This document shows positions 25,413 to 37,792 of a stretch of 64,000 bases of DNA, one piece after another (positions within the stretch are counted from its first letter, which is position 1; each line of letters begins with the position of its first letter). The notes beneath the pieces are model-generated. The model did no database searches, was not told the origin of the DNA, and saw only the letters and a list, made by a program, of their open reading frames with translations. The stretch spans positions 992,001 to 1,056,000 of the forward strand of contig CASHTG010000003.1 in assembly GCA_949357655.1 (NCBI GenBank). The letters are read 5' to 3'. Made by a program: the position numbers and the translations under genes. Source of the DNA: Parascedosporium putredinis (lineage: Eukaryota > Ascomycota > Sordariomycetes > Microascales > Microascaceae).

Positions 25413-28036
25413 TTACGATGACATGGGCGACAACTGCTGCGTCGCTGCACCTATATCGTCAAACCAGCCCTGTAAACCCTGCGTCATCTCGGCCAAATCT
25501 TCCACGCTCAGCAGGTCCATGCCGCAGGAGGACCACGCGTCGTCTAGGCCAGCGTGTCCGCCTTCGTACAGGAGCCGCTTGCCAAGAGAGGCCTCGGAGA
25601 GACCGTCGGTGTGCTCACCTAAAGTAGGGTCAGCGGCCCGCGGCCCGCGGGGCCCCGCGCGGAATCCCAGCAGCTGTCGTTGAAGGGGTCGCCGATGCCG
25701 CTAAAGTACCGGTCGCGGTCAAGAGACACCGTGTAGCCAGCAAAGCCCTCCGAGGAAGAGCTCGGCTCGGCGGCGCTGCCGGAGCTGGCACCGCCGGCGG
25801 CACCGCTAGCGCCCGGTATGCGCGGCGCGACCTTCATGCGCGACAAGGTGCTGAGGACGTCCTGCTGGAGGTGGCGGGCCATGCCGTAGGTGGATTGTAC
25901 GCGGTGCAGGAACCGGACGCAGGTGCCGATGCAGCGCCGGCTCGTCATGGAGATTTCTCTGTTCTTCGAGTTGACGCCAATCATGTGGACGGGGAGTGCG
26001 GAGATGACGGCGGTGAAACTGAGGTGGTTCATTAGCAAATCGTCCTGCCCCTGAAAAACGGTGGCGATGATGGAAATGGGGCTAGGAAGGGAAGGTAAAA
26101 AAAACAGAAAAGAAAAAAACACGTTTGAGCTAGGCTTACAACTGCGTCGGTATTGTCTCTCCCCACTCAGACTCAAAGGCTTCCGTTATGAGGACGACGG
26201 TGCGGATCGCTGCTCTTCTCATGCGCTCTCTATACTGCGGAATCTTGTAGGCCAACGCGCTATGGGGCTGACGGGACTCGAGTACCCTCGGCAAGTAGAG
26301 AGCGTTGATGGCCGTGTCGTGCATCAAGAGGGAGACGGTGAAGAAAGGACCGGTCTCGAATTTCGACCGGTAGGACCTATCCTTGACCCCGGGAAAGCCT
26401 GCAGGAACTCTGCCGACCAGCTGATCAACTCCTTCTCACAAGACTCGAAAATGGCGCTCTTGTTGTCCGAATTGCTCGGGATATCGGCAAAATCGGTGTG
26501 CAGGATCTGGGCGACGATAGTCACAAGCCTCGCCGTTAACGTGAGACACGACGCCGCCCTCATTCGCAGCAAGGGGTCGCCGCCGGATGTCTTGTCCCCG
26601 ATGATGGTCGGGTCTTCCTGTAACGTGCTGAGAGGGATTTGCTTGTGCCAACGATATAGTCGCGGGGGCCTCCTGACGACGAGGGCGACGTGGGCTTCTC
26701 GGACGAGGCAGCACCACCATAGTACAGGCGACATGGCTGATGTCGAAGTCCAACCTATGTTGCGCCAGGGTTCCGTCTTCTCGACGAAAGATGTGAGGCA
26801 GTTGGCCCAATACCAGGCGTCTCTCCGAGGGTCCTCCCTCGCTCCATAGGGAAAGGAAGATCATGCACTGCGCGATGGAAGACACGTTGTCCACTACGTC
26901 GGTATCATAGAGTAGCTTAGTACGCCTGTATATGGAGGCTCGGGCCTCTGCATGGGAGGCGAATCCTAGACTTTGGCAGGCTGCCTTGTCCACAAACTGT
27001 TATACTCTCATTAGCCCTATCTTCATGATAGTGCGATCGTGATGGCAGGGTAAAAGTTGGGGTTAAAACATACAGGTATAGCAGCGAGGAGCATTGCCTG
27101 GAAAGTTAATATGGTAAAACTCGTCCGTAGCCCATCAATCGGGCCCTCAGATGCCAGCGCCTCCAGGTCTCCGAGATCGAACATGGGATAGAGGGGGTAG
27201 ACGAATCGGATGAAGCCCTGATTAGAGAGGCTCTCGTGGAATCGTTCACTGGAAAGGCGAATGCCTCGTTGGCGGCGAGATAATCTGCCGTCGCGCGAGG
27301 CACGGGGGTGGTGATGGGCACAATGAAGCTGGGGAGTTTGTTCCAGGGATACATTCTCCATCCCGTTCGTGCAGCTGGCTGCTCCTTCTCGGCTTCGTCG
27401 ATAACCATGCGATTCAAGTCGTCGCTGGCGGCCGGTGGACTAGTCTCGGATGACTCTTGAAGCAGCTGCGTTACGCGCGAGATGTGCTGGCCGGGAATGC
27501 GATCTTGTCCAATCAATTGGCTGATGGACAAGCCCGAACTGACGGTGGATTCTGTGCTCGGCGTAGGTCGCGGGAGCAGCGGCGCCGAGCTTGCTGATGC
27601 CGAGGGCGTTGCCAACGGCGGCGGGGTGACGGTGATGGAGTCTAATTCTCCGGGGCAATTCGTCGTGGTGGCTGCTGTGAAGCTGTGCTTTCTAAATAAT
27701 GCGCCACCAGGAGATGAGTATTCGCGTGGTTAAATGTAGAAAAGAAAGATACAGGGAGATAACAACAAAAGCAAAAGGAATCGGCGCATTGTGAATTAAT
27801 TCTCATGGATTCACCTACCGTGGACGCTTTTCCTGCGGAATCGTGCACTTGATGCCATCAAGACGACAGTTGGTGCAGGGCGGGCCATCGGCAGCCACAT
27901 TGCACCTCACTTTTCGGGCCCGGCACACGCTGCATGCGATAGAGGCCCTGACCTTTCTCGTGTGACGCCGGGGTGGTCTCTTGGCCCCCTGAGACTCTCC
28001 TGACTCCGCGGGCTTCATGTTAGTGGTGGCCGTCAT
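25413..28036 (-). CDS. Zn2Cys6 transcription factor, Ctf1/FarA-like
   Basis: A probable pathway regulator at the edge of the catabolic cluster. The chosen start (28036) gives MTATTNMKPAESGES. The binuclear zinc cluster is complete: CSVCRARKVRC, then CTNC and C, at residues 35, 38, 45, 54, 57 and 64, preceded by a basic PPRRHTRKVR stretch. A fungal middle homology region follows: QGFIRFVYPLYPMFDLGDL, RRTKLLYDTDVVDNVSSIAQ, CMIFLSLWSEGG, MSPVLWWCCLVREAHVALVV and RRPPRLYRW. This layout resembles the cutinase/fatty-acid regulators Ctf1/FarA, which activate peroxisomal beta-oxidation genes in other fungi; that similarity is by eye. The last exon gives EHTDGLSEASLGKRLLYEGG and ends QQLSPMSS. Introns lie near 27710-27830, 27005-27070, about 26060-26140 and about 25620. 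Single-base breaks occur at 27251-27252 and near 26825. Confidence 0.82.
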
Positions 28037-29623
28037 CGCACGTTGAACGATTTCAAGGCCTCGCTCTCTGTTCTCCCTTTTTTTTTTTCGTCGCAGTTCA
28101 AAATGGGAGGGGCATTGGAAGTGGGAAAGACGTGCGGAACAAGCCAAGCCGGTGGGTTCGGGGATAACTTACTCCTATGTCATACCACGAACCGGGGCAC
28201 GACTCTCTCCTCTCTCCCCTCTTCCCCCAAAGCCTAGCTACGACCCACCTTTCTTCATCAAATCAAATCAAGAACGGGGCTGGTTTCGTGGGCACACTCT
28301 TCTCGCTTCCAATCCGTCCCTTTCAACCGTTGCTCCATCTGGAGCTAGCTCTATTTGGAGTAAATAGTTGGAGCAACTTCGTACTCGATGGATAGCCCTT
28401 TGCCATGGTTGCATGTGCTAAATTGCGGGGAAGGGGCGATGGGATGGCACCACGGCACTCCGTGAGTGGCTCAAGTGGTATCGGGTGGGCCGCGGGCGTG
28501 GGAACGAGCCTCGGCTTCCAGCTTCCCCACCCTGACCAGCATGGAATCCATGAAATTGGTGCCGACCGTGAAGGGAACGGTGAAAACTGCATGGGGAGGG
28601 ACTTCGAGGACACCTGGCCCGGGCAATCACTGCCATGAAGGGCGACTGAGTGTCTTGTGCGTAAAGAGTACTCTTGGACGTGTGCGATCTAGGGTCCTCT
28701 GCAATACAGTCGAAGCCAAAGGGTCTGATTCTGCATTTCCAAGCTTTTCACCCAGACCAAGCCAAGTCATCCCTATCCCTGTCTTATATCACGTACAAAT
28801 GCCGAGGTATGCTGCATCCATGTATCTGGCATCCACTGTGGCGTGGAAGGATTGGGGGCGAGAGGCCAGAGCACGGTCTTCATCTTGCTGTTAACTGTAA
28901 CCCTAATTTGAGCACTCGCCGCCCTGCTGCCATCAGAAGCAGTTGTGCCCTGCTGCCTGTGGCCCGCTTATCCTTGGAGTTGCCAATCCGTCACGTCGAT
29001 GTCAAAAGCAAGGTGAATTATAATTTCCTGTGCATTGGCGATGACTCGCGGCCTTTGGACCTCAACGAGGTGGTCTCGAGAATGCGCTTCGCCGATGTAT
29101 ACTCCAGCTTAGGGCCCCCTTTCTCGACTGTGAGAGTGATGGATGTATTCGCCGTGCTAGATGCATGGGACGGGATACTCTTGGTTGATTCTGAGATCCA
29201 CCTGGCCACAGGGGGATCGAGATTCCTACGGTAGACATTCAGGACTACACTTTTACACTTCACGACATTTCATTAACTAGGAGGGTGATAAGTCATCCAT
29301 TGACTAACATTCCCGTCTATATACCACCTAATCATGACCGCTCATTCGGCCATTCCTTCGCTTTACGGTTTTAGTATAGGTGTGGTTATGGCATCCGGAG
29401 AACCCAGCCAGTTTCCGCGGCGGCGTCATGGAGCATCGTGATCAGATCGAAGAGGCATGGTGGGACTTTATGAGCTACCTACTTCACTCGCGAGATTACG
29501 GTCCTTGCCTGCTTCCATTAGCGGACTGTGGAACTGGTGGGCATTCAAGATTGGAATGGCTGGCATGAAGACGAGAAATGGATGATAGTATTAAGCTTCT
29601 ATGCATGAACTAGTGGGTAGGCA
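28037..29623. other. Region without a supportable gene
   Basis: Starts with the promoter of the regulator at 25413-28036 and ends downstream of the carboxylase alpha gene. Open frames of 140-186 codons on the plus strand (28466-29234) show no domain. Confidence 0.45.
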
Positions 29624-32459
29624 TCAACGTGAGCGGATGAGTGTGCGGATCGCCGAGGTGAGGATACCCGCCTCGCTGAACCTCGCTCCTTTACTCCGTG
29701 GATAGAGCCTCCCTCCTTCTTCGGAATCGGGCACCAAGACTTCGCACATGACGACTCCGTCACTGATTTTGGCCCCTTGCTCTACATGCATGCGTACGAC
29801 TCCGGGGGCCTCCGCATTAATCCGTATCTCTGTCTTCATACTTTCCACAACAAGGAGGCCGTCGCCTCTGTTGACAGCAGTGCCGTCCTTGGCTAGCACT
29901 TGGAGGATGTGGCAGGGCATGGGTGATAGATATTTTCGTTGCGCATCTAGCGGGGGTTTTGTTAGCCGTCGGCTACCGCATGTAAAGAATGGTCTTGACT
30001 AGTAGGGTAAATGGCACGGAGTTTCTCATTTTTCTTTTCGCAGCTTACCTGATGAGCCGCCACCTTGCTTCCCTTGCTCAAACATGCCCGCCCAGCTCAG
30101 CGCGTCAGAAACGAAGTACCCGGCGCTGAAACCGAGGTGTGGTGAGTAGACGGAGATTTCCCGCTTGAAGTCATCCACACTCAGAACGGAGGCGTAGAAG
30201 TTGTGACGCTCATTTCCCAACTGCAGGTTTAGCTCGGCCGCAACGGAAGAGGGGGCTTCCTTTTCCCTTGCCGGCACCAACTTTGCCTCGAAGCGAGCCG
30301 AGGGCTCGGACGCTGTGGCGTGATAAAAACGTCTCGTGAGGGCGCCGCCCTGCTTGTTGAACAAGACACGCTTTTGAGCGGCCGTGAGCGCAAAGTCGGA
30401 CTGAACGGGTGTAATTTGGAATTCGTCGGATCCGACACGGGTGACCATGAGCTCGCGGGCCGCGTCATGCCCCAAGATCTGCAGTTGGCAGGCGACAAAC
30501 TCTCTCGCTCCTGTCCTGCCGTCCTTGGGTTGGTTTCGAAACCGGCGGATACGCCGCGGAAGATCTTGGGGCCGAGTGCGTTGGTGGCGTTTCCTAGGCG
30601 GCGGTTGTACAGGATGGCCGCCATCGCCATCGGGCCAGTGGCGTAGTCTACGTCTACGGGTTGCAGAAGAGCGGTTTCGTAGGTGGGGATGAAGGCCGTC
30701 GTGTAGCCCGGGCTCTGGAATTCGGGGTGGGCTAGGATACGCTGGAGGAAGAGCTGGTTCGTGGTGAGGCCGAGGCAGACGGTATTCTTGAGGACGTGGT
30801 GGAGCTTTTGGATCGCGGAGACCCTGTCGGGGCCCAGACGATGATTTTGCAAATCATGGAGTCGAAGTGCACCGAGACACTCGAGCCAGCCGCCACACCT
30901 ACTTCATAACGCACGTGGGGAATCTCCACCCCCAAAACTTCAGTCGCGGTCTTGAAGGCCGCGACCGTCCCCGTGCACGGGAGGAAGTTGTTGAACGGGT
31001 TCTCGGCGCAGAGGCGAACCTCGATGGAGTGCCCGCGCTGGCGGACCTGAGCGAGTTCGTTTAGGTCGCGAGCTTACCGCCCGCGGCGACGAACAGCTGC
31101 AGGGCGACGATGTCGACGCCGACAACCTCTTCGGTGATGGGATGCTCGACCTGGATGCGGGTATTGACCTCGAGGAAGTAAAACGCCTTCTGCCGGGTGT
31201 CGACGATGAACTCGACGGTGCCGGCGGAGACGTACTTGAGCAGCGCGGCGATCTCGACGGCGGCGTCGGACATGGCGCGCCGCAGGGCGGGCGAGAGCCA
31301 GGGGCTGGGTGACTCCTCGACGACTTTTGGTGGCGGCGCTGCACGGAGCACTCGCGGTCGAGCAGGCTGATGAATTTCTCGCCGTCGCCCATGACTTGAT
31401 CTCCACGTGCTTGCCGCTCTCGATGTACTTTTCGATGAGGCAGTGGCTTGAGCCGAAGGAACGCTCTGCTTCGGAGGAGCAGCGGAGGAAGGCTTCTTGG
31501 AATCTGTTGGCGGAGAGGGGTTAGGAGACGAGAGAGAAGAAGGCTAAGTATAGACGTAGGGGGTTACTTACTCGGATTTTTCGTGAACGACACGCATGCC
31601 CTTTCCACCGCCGCCCGCACTGGCCTTGATGAGGACCGGGTAGCCTATCCTATCGGCCTCGGCTTCGAGATGGGTGGGATCCTGATCGATGCCGCCATAG
31701 CCTGGGATGAGCGGCACGGAAGAGTGCTTGGCAAGGTATTCTTTTGCCACTCTCTTGGACACAATCAGCATCGAGATATACGAAGCGCGGGAGAGGTGGG
31801 AAAAAGATGAAGCAAAGGGTAACTCCGGGTTGGGTACAAGACGATACCTTGTCTCCGAGCCTCAGGATGGAATCTGGGGTAGGGCCGATAAAGATGATGC
31901 CTGCGTCGGCCACAGCACGCGCAAAGTCGGCATTTTCGGAAAGATAGCCGTAGCCTATAGAGATGCAAGCCATCCATGTCAGTTGCCAAGGGGTTCGTTA
32001 CTCTTGCCGGCGGGCGAAGCTTACCGGGGTGGATGGCGTCAATCTTTGCGGACTTGGCCACCTCGACAAGGCGCTGGATATTCTGATATGGTTGACGGTC
32101 GGCTGGGCCAAGACACAGGGCCTCGTCAGCCAGCTTGACATGCACCGAGTTTTCATCTCTAGAGAGCTTCAGTAAAGGACACTACAATTCTTCCACCTCC
32201 ATCCAGTTCCTTCTCTCTCCTCTCTTTCCCTCTATATCTCTCTTTTTCGTATAAACCACACGAAGGGGAGGGACGCAACGCACTCGTCAGCAAAGACAGC
32301 GACGGTGGTCATCATCTGCTGCTTGCAGGTTCGGATGACCCTACACGCGATCTCGCCGCGGTTGGCGATCAATACGCGCTTGATGACAAGCGACCCGTCA
32401 TTGTTGAAGACTGGGGGCGCCTGGAATAGTGGCGGCCGAGTTTGGGTGGTGGTCGACAT
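29624..32459 (-). CDS. Biotin-dependent acyl-CoA carboxylase alpha subunit (AtuF/LiuD-like)
   Basis: ATP-dependent biotin carboxylase plus biotin carrier of an acyl-CoA carboxylase of the methylcrotonyl/geranyl-CoA type. The start at 32459 gives MSTTTQTRPPLFQAP, then the biotin-carboxylase domain: KRVLIANRGEIACRVIRTC, YGYLSENADFARAVADAGI, the ATP-grasp loop KASAGGGGKGMRVVHEKSE, and the signature EVNTRIQVEHPITEEVVGVD. A BT linker domain follows. The C-terminal carrier domain contains VVESMKTEIRINAEAPG, where the Lys of ESMKTE is the biotinylation site. An upstream in-frame Met at 32633 is possible. The stop at 29624 follows IRTLIRSR. A one-base break near 29700 would instead end the protein soon after PDSEEGG. 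I see no PTS1 in either reading, unlike the cluster partners. Its partner is the beta subunit at 35136-36970. Several frame breaks resemble those elsewhere. Confidence 0.88.
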
Positions 32460-33314
32460 GTCCGCGGTGCGGCCTGGGCGGAGCTTGGCTGGCGATGGAC
32501 AGGCCGGTGCCGAAGGACAGGTAACGGCGCGCGGAAGGTGGCAGGGGGAGCAAGCGAGCGAAGTCAGGAATGGACAATGGATGAAGAAAAAGAGAATCCT
32601 TTGACAGGGTAAATATTGGAAATCAGTGCACACGTCAGATTATACTAGAACGGTAAAGGGAGGTTGAGATTGAAACACGGTGAGTAAAGTATTTTATACA
32701 TATGCACGGGGATTTCAGAGCGTCAGCACGAAGAGAGGATGCCACTGCAATTTGATCCCAAGACCAACCAGCCCATGAATTGGAGTGCCTTCTGAGCCGC
32801 GGGCCCAGCTGCGCACTGTCTTACTGTGCTCGGTGGTGTCTCGTTTAGTCTGTCCAATGAATGCATCTGCCGAGGTGGCGGGGAGAACAGGACGGACAAG
32901 GGACAGACAAGGGAGTGCAACCGGGTTAACACTGCGTGCAGCCAACCGCAACCCTAATTCTACTCCCCTAACCACCGAGGTGCGGAAAGTGGAGGATGAT
33001 GGGGGAGAGTAGGAAAAGGGGAGCATAGCATGCAACGTTGGATAGGCGTGCCTCGCCACACTTGCCAAAGGATTCTTGGGGAGGATTTGCCCACAAACCC
33101 ATTCTACGCTTGATCTGTTCAATTCTTTTAGAGGAAAAAATGTGAAGGAAAGTAAACGCCAGGGAAGACGACGCGAAGCATATAAAGATTGTATTGGAGT
33201 TATTTTGGTTTGAATTAAGGCATATAGGACAATACTACAACATTCTTCCTTCACATCCAAATTCCCCTAAAGCTAGGCCTGTCGTACGATGCAGTGCTTT
33301 GTCTTGCACGCCTT
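32460..33314. other. Intergenic, promoter of carboxylase alpha gene
   Basis: 855 bases between two minus-strand genes: 5' region of the carboxylase alpha gene and 3' region of the dienoyl reductase. No gene found. Confidence 0.55.
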
Positions 33315-34471
33315 TCAAATCTTGGATGGACCCTGACGCATAACGTTATCCGGGTATCGCACCGAGTGCATCTGCCCATTGATATGATAATACCCGCCAT
33401 CAACTGGAATTACAGCACCGGAGATGTAGTTGGCAGCCGGGCTAAAGAGGAAGATTGTCGCGTCTGCGATCTCAGACACAAGCCCGAACCTTTGGAGCGG
33501 AATGTTGCGAACTCCCTCGTTGAGGCCCTCCTGGTTGGAGAGGCGGCTGAGACCTTCCGTGGCCGCAGTAGCGCCGGGGCGATGACCTATTTCCAGAGCA
33601 CGTACTTAGCAACTTGCCTTCGAAGTCGAGCCCTCCCGCTCTTCTTGCGGAGTTCTTGCCCCCGAGGAGACTATAGAGATGTGAGGCAGCGCTCAACTTA
33701 CGTTCGAGTTAACTCCCCACGGCCCGTACTCGATGCACATCTGTGAGCTGAGTGTGTCTACGCCTGCCTTGGCCGATGCAGCGTGTGTCTGCAGAGGCGT
33801 GCCGATATAGTGAAGCGTGGCGGACACGTAGATGATCCTTCCCTTGTTCTTCTTCAGCTGGTCTGCGCAAGCCTTGGTGGCGTTGAAGCTCCCTAGCAGG
33901 TCAATGTCGATTACTGTTTTGAAGGCATTGGCTGAAAGATCGTCAAAGGACGACAGGAAATTTCCAGCAGCACCGCAGCTGGGCAGAGAATATGATTGTT
34001 AGACATCAACCGTGGCTAGTCCATGGGTCGGGTATCGAAGCCAGGAACTGCAGGTCGCCCCGGGATCTAGCTCACTTACATCAAGAAATCAATCTTGCCC
34101 AACTGTCTAACCGTCTCGTCCGCGGCCGCCTTCATGCTCTCCACGCTGCGCACGTCTCCCTGCAGGCCGAGAACCTTGCTTCCCGGACGGAGCGCGGCGA
34201 TCTCGCTGGCCTTGGCAACCGCAACGTCGGCCTTGCGGCTGATGATGGCGGCATCGGCGCCGAGCTTGACGAGGGCCTTGACCTGGCCGCTGCAAATGGT
34301 TCCGGCGCCGCCGGTGCAGAAGACGACCTTGCCGGCTGTGGGTTGGATCGTACGGGAAGCGGTCAGTACTGATGGGACGGCAAGAGGATGGATTGTGGGA
34401 GGGGGATTTCTGTCCTTACCAAAGATATTGGGTGCCCAGGTTCTGTGGGAGAAAACCTCTGCGTCCGTCAT
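33315..34471 (-). CDS. Peroxisomal 2,4-dienoyl-CoA reductase (SDR), PTS1 SKI
   Basis: NADPH-dependent reductase of the short-chain dehydrogenase family that converts 2,4-dienoyl-CoA to 3-enoyl-CoA in beta-oxidation of unsaturated chains (Sps19/DECR2 type). The N-terminus is MTDAEVFSHRTWAPNIFGKD. The nucleotide-binding motif is CTGGAGTICSGQVKALVKLG with SRK after beta-2. The active region VSATLHYTGTPLQTHAASAK has Ser and Lys but no SDR Tyr in YxxxK spacing, as usual for this subfamily. Then come EYGPWGVNSN, IADATIFLFSPAANYISG and PVDGGYYHI. The protein ends QGPSKI; SKI fits a PTS1. Introns lie near 33980-34080 and 33580-33700, plus a small one near 34340-34420. In the cluster it would remove the delta-4 double bond created when a terminal isoprenoid unit reaches the thioester end; AtuB/AtuG of Pseudomonas are also SDRs. 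Confidence 0.88.
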
Positions 34472-35135
34472 GATGCGACAAGGATGGTTGATGCTTGTCA
34501 GTTAGAAAAACGAGAAAAGCTGTGACAGTTTCACTAATATCGGTCTCTCTAGGTCTCCTTTTTTTCCTTTCTTTATATCTATAATACACGATCTTTCAAG
34601 CTTGAATCACGAGTCGCTTCTACGTTGCGCTTTGGATGGGTTCGCGTGTGGTTATGTTCGGGCGTGGCATGGTTTCTCGGCTTTGCCTCCCTCGGTATAG
34701 TCGTGCTGTATTAGATAAAAGGGAGGGGCTCCTTGCCGAGGGCCCTTCCCCTCCTCCTAGGCCAGCCACCACCCCCAATATGAACTAGGCAACGTGCATG
34801 AGATCGAACTAGGAGGGGTTCCGCTGGCATCAGGGATTTGTTAGAAGAAATCCAATTTATTAGATATAGGAACATAGAGGTTTTATTGTGCGGAGGCACT
34901 CTATATGAACAGACAAGAAAGAGAGGGTGAGCGATTGTAACAACTCATGCAAAAATACCATTAAGGCATCTTTGAAAAGAGAATCTTTCATTCCTTTGAT
35001 GAGGATCTATAATGTAGGAGAAACCTTCTCAATATGACATATGGATATTACGGTAGGCGAGACATGGGAGCCATCACAAAACACTCATGGACCGCACGAC
35101 GTGCGTGAAGAAAATAAACGAAAAAAGTAAACTGC
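34472..35135. other. Intergenic, promoter of dienoyl reductase
   Basis: 5' region of the dienoyl reductase and 3' region of the carboxylase beta gene. No gene found. Confidence 0.55.
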
Positions 35136-36970
35136 TTAAATTCTAGAAACGCCTCTCATCCCAGCGTTGCCCTCTCCGGGGCGGTTCCGGATAATCTCCA
35201 AGCACATGCCGAGCACGTCACGCGTATCGCGGGGTCGATGACGCCGTCGTCGAGCACCCAGCCCGAGGTCGAGTAGGCGTCGCTCTCGCGCTCCACCTGA
35301 TTCTTCAGCCCCTCCGTTCTAGCCGAGATCTGCGCCTCGTTGACGGCGCGGCCGGCCTTGGAGGCGGCCTCGCGGGCAATCATCTCCATGACGCCGGCGA
35401 GCTGCTCGGGCCCCATGACGGAACACTTGCTATTGGGCCAGGAGAAGAGGAAGCGCGGGGAGTAGGCGCGGCCGCACATGGCGTAGTTGCCCGCTCCGTA
35501 GGACGCTCCGCACAGGATGGAGATGTGGGGGACGGTGGAGCGGGAGACGGCGTCGATAAAGGTGGAGCCGGCGCGGATGATGCCGTTTTGCTCCGACTTG
35601 GTGCCGACCATGAAGCCGGTGACGTTGTGCAAGAAGATGATGGGGTCGAGGCCTCGTTGCACAGGCGGATAAAGTGCGTCGCCTTTTGCGCTTCGGGGAT
35701 CATGATGACGGGGGACTGGTTGCCGACGATGCCGACGAGGTGGCCGTGGATGCGGGCCCAGCCGCACAGCATGCCGGTGCCAAAGGTGGCCTTGACGTTT
35801 TCGAACCGGCTGTCGTCGACGACGCGGGCCACGACCTCGCGCATATCCATGGGCTGGCGGATATTCACGGGCACGACCTGCAAGATGTCGCGGGGTCGTA
35901 CTTGGGCGCGAGGATGGGTGCCGCCGGCTCCGGACCGCCGCCGGTCGGGGCTTGCGGCAGGCTGAGGACCCAGTTGCGGGCCAGGGCGCAGGCCTCGAAC
36001 TCGTCACCGGCAAACGCGTCGCCCACGCCGCTGACCGAGGTGTGCATCTCGGCGCCGCCGAGCTCCTCGGCCGTGGTGACTTCGCCGGTAGCCATGTACA
36101 CGAGCGGGGGCCCGCCCAGAAACACCTGGGCCTGGTCCTTGACGAAGATGCTGTACGAGGACATGCCGGGCTGGTAGGCGCCGCCGGCGGTGCTGCTGCC
36201 GAAGACGATGGTGCAGGTGGGGAGCCGGCGGCGGAGCGCAAGGTGATGTCCTTGAAGCCGACGCCGCCGGCGTGGAACACGCGGAACTGCTGGGGGAGGT
36301 TGGCGCCGGCGGATTGGTTGAGGTAGATCATGGGAGGCCGTTCTCGAGGGCGATTTCGCTGGCGCGCTTGCCCTTTTGACGGAGATTTCGTTGGAGGCGC
36401 CGCTGTCGAGGGTGGGGATGTTGCCGGCGATCATGACGAGCCGGCCGCTGAATGAGGGGTCCGTCTGTGTTAATCGGGGGCGGGCAAACGGACGCGGATG
36501 AGGAAAAAGGTGAACGGGGAGGGGATGGACGTACTGTACGAGGCCGACGCCGCATAGGACGCTGGCGTTGGGACTGGAGTGCTTGATGTTGCAGCCGGCT
36601 GTGGGCATGAGTTCTAGGAAGGGGACTCTGGGTCTAGGATTAAGGCCATGCGGTCTCGGGCTGTGCGTACATTGCCGCCGCTGTTAGCACGCGGGTGCAT
36701 CTCATGTGAGGTTCAGCTTGATGAGTGTGCTTACCTGAGAGCATTCCGCGCTCATGATGTCTCCTATATTGATTCATTAGCCCAGAGCTCCCACGACGAA
36801 CAAAAGGGGATAAAGAAAGATGAGGCGTACTCTACGTGTTTGCTGGGCCCCTCGCCCGCCGCCCACTGCATCACATCCTCCCATTTTTCCAGCACAGGTT
36901 GCCACGCCGCCGCATTGTCTTGGCAGACCTTATCGGACGGCGCGAGCTTGGTGGTGTATTGGCGAAACAT
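35136..36970 (-). CDS. Acyl-CoA carboxylase beta subunit (AtuC/LiuB-like), PTS1 SRI
   Basis: Carboxyltransferase subunit that moves CO2 from carboxybiotin to the gamma-methyl carbon of a beta-methyl-enoyl-CoA. The start at 36970 gives MFRQYTTKLAPSDKVCQDNA. The N-terminal half has NQSAGANLPQQFRVFHAGG, VFGSSTAGGAYQPGMSSYSI and GPPLVYMATGEVTTAEELGG. The C-terminal half has VGIVGNQSPVIMIPEAQKA, FLHNVTGFMVG, GASYGAGNYAMCGRAYSPRF and SVMGPEQLAGVMEMI. Adding one base to the C run (plus-strand G 35231-35234) gives an end LEIIRNRPGEGNAGMRGVSRI with stop at 35136-35138. SRI is a PTS1-type tripeptide, unlike mitochondrial methylcrotonyl-CoA carboxylase. Other breaks lie near 35655, 35890, 36235 and 36340. 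Substrate cannot be fixed by eye; the AtuA neighbour favours geranyl-CoA-like substrates. Confidence 0.88.
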
Positions 36971-37792
36971 GCCGAAGACGAAATGCGAACGGCTTGTTCA
37001 CGCCGGCGGTGAGAATCCCGGGGTAGGCTGAGGAAGAAGAGAGGGTTGAAAGAAATTAGGGAAATGTGAATAAAGACGGAAAATTGCCGCCTGCGTCTTG
37101 CTAGAGATGTCGATGATGGGATGAATCGAGGAGTGCGATTCAATCAATCACTCGGAAGCTGGCGGGCGCGAATGGATGCGACGACGGTGGTTGTCCGATT
37201 CCAAGGAGCACGGTAAGCTAATAAAGAAAAGCGCTGTTGGCGGTCGTGCCTTGAATGTACCGATACAACTCGCCCCAAATCCTTTGTCCGATGGTGGGCG
37301 TGTGTGGCTCAACCAGTTGCCTTTTTCAAAGTCTCACTGTCTCACCGTCGTATTACGCTTGGGCGCTTCACGGGCTCATTCGTCTCTGACGTCTTGCTAC
37401 ACTGGGAAAGACACCAATGAAAGTAACGTCCCACCCTCCCGAAGGACACTCCAAAACCCGCTGGCCCCAAATAACCACAAGTACGTGCCATACCCTGACC
37501 GAGGTGCGTGACCTCGGGTTCCCTTGCCTCGGGGCGCACCGTCACGACAACCACCACCGCCCAGGACTTCGGCCCCTAGACAATAGCCAGCTTTTTCGTT
37601 AGGTCTCGGTCCCGGTCTCCAATTCCATAGTGGATTAAATGTATATGAGAGCGCTCAATAGGACCCGATTCACGGATCTAGTTTTGACAGGGATTGCTCG
37701 TCCCCGACACTCGAACCAGAACATAGAGCTTTGTGCTCAACCAACAACGATACGACGAGATCGCTTAGCTAGGCGAGCGACTAGATCAAACC
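36971..37792. promoter_or_regulatory. Shared divergent promoter of carboxylase beta and AtuA genes
   Basis: 822 bases between head-to-head genes encoding the carboxylase beta subunit (minus) and the AtuA-like protein (plus), so they are likely co-regulated. No coding sequence recognised. It contains the tRNA-like fragment at 37697-37758. Confidence 0.5.
37697..37758 (-). other. tRNA-like fragment, probably degenerate
   Basis: On the minus strand the 5' end TCGTC can pair with GACGA at the 3' end. In between are a D-arm-like GTTGTTGGTTGAGCAC, a short GAGC/GCTC hairpin and a TPsiC-like GGTTCGAGT. The element is about 62 bases, too short for a cloverleaf, and the T stem does not pair. It is more likely a relic or coincidence than an active tRNA. 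Confidence 0.25.

Noticed and set aside
29624..36970. Reading the carboxylase pair as ordinary mitochondrial methylcrotonyl-CoA carboxylase of leucine breakdown
   Set aside because: No clear mitochondrial presequence, a PTS1-type end on beta, and neighbours (AtuA, dienoyl reductase, isomerase) not needed for leucine. It remains the main alternative.
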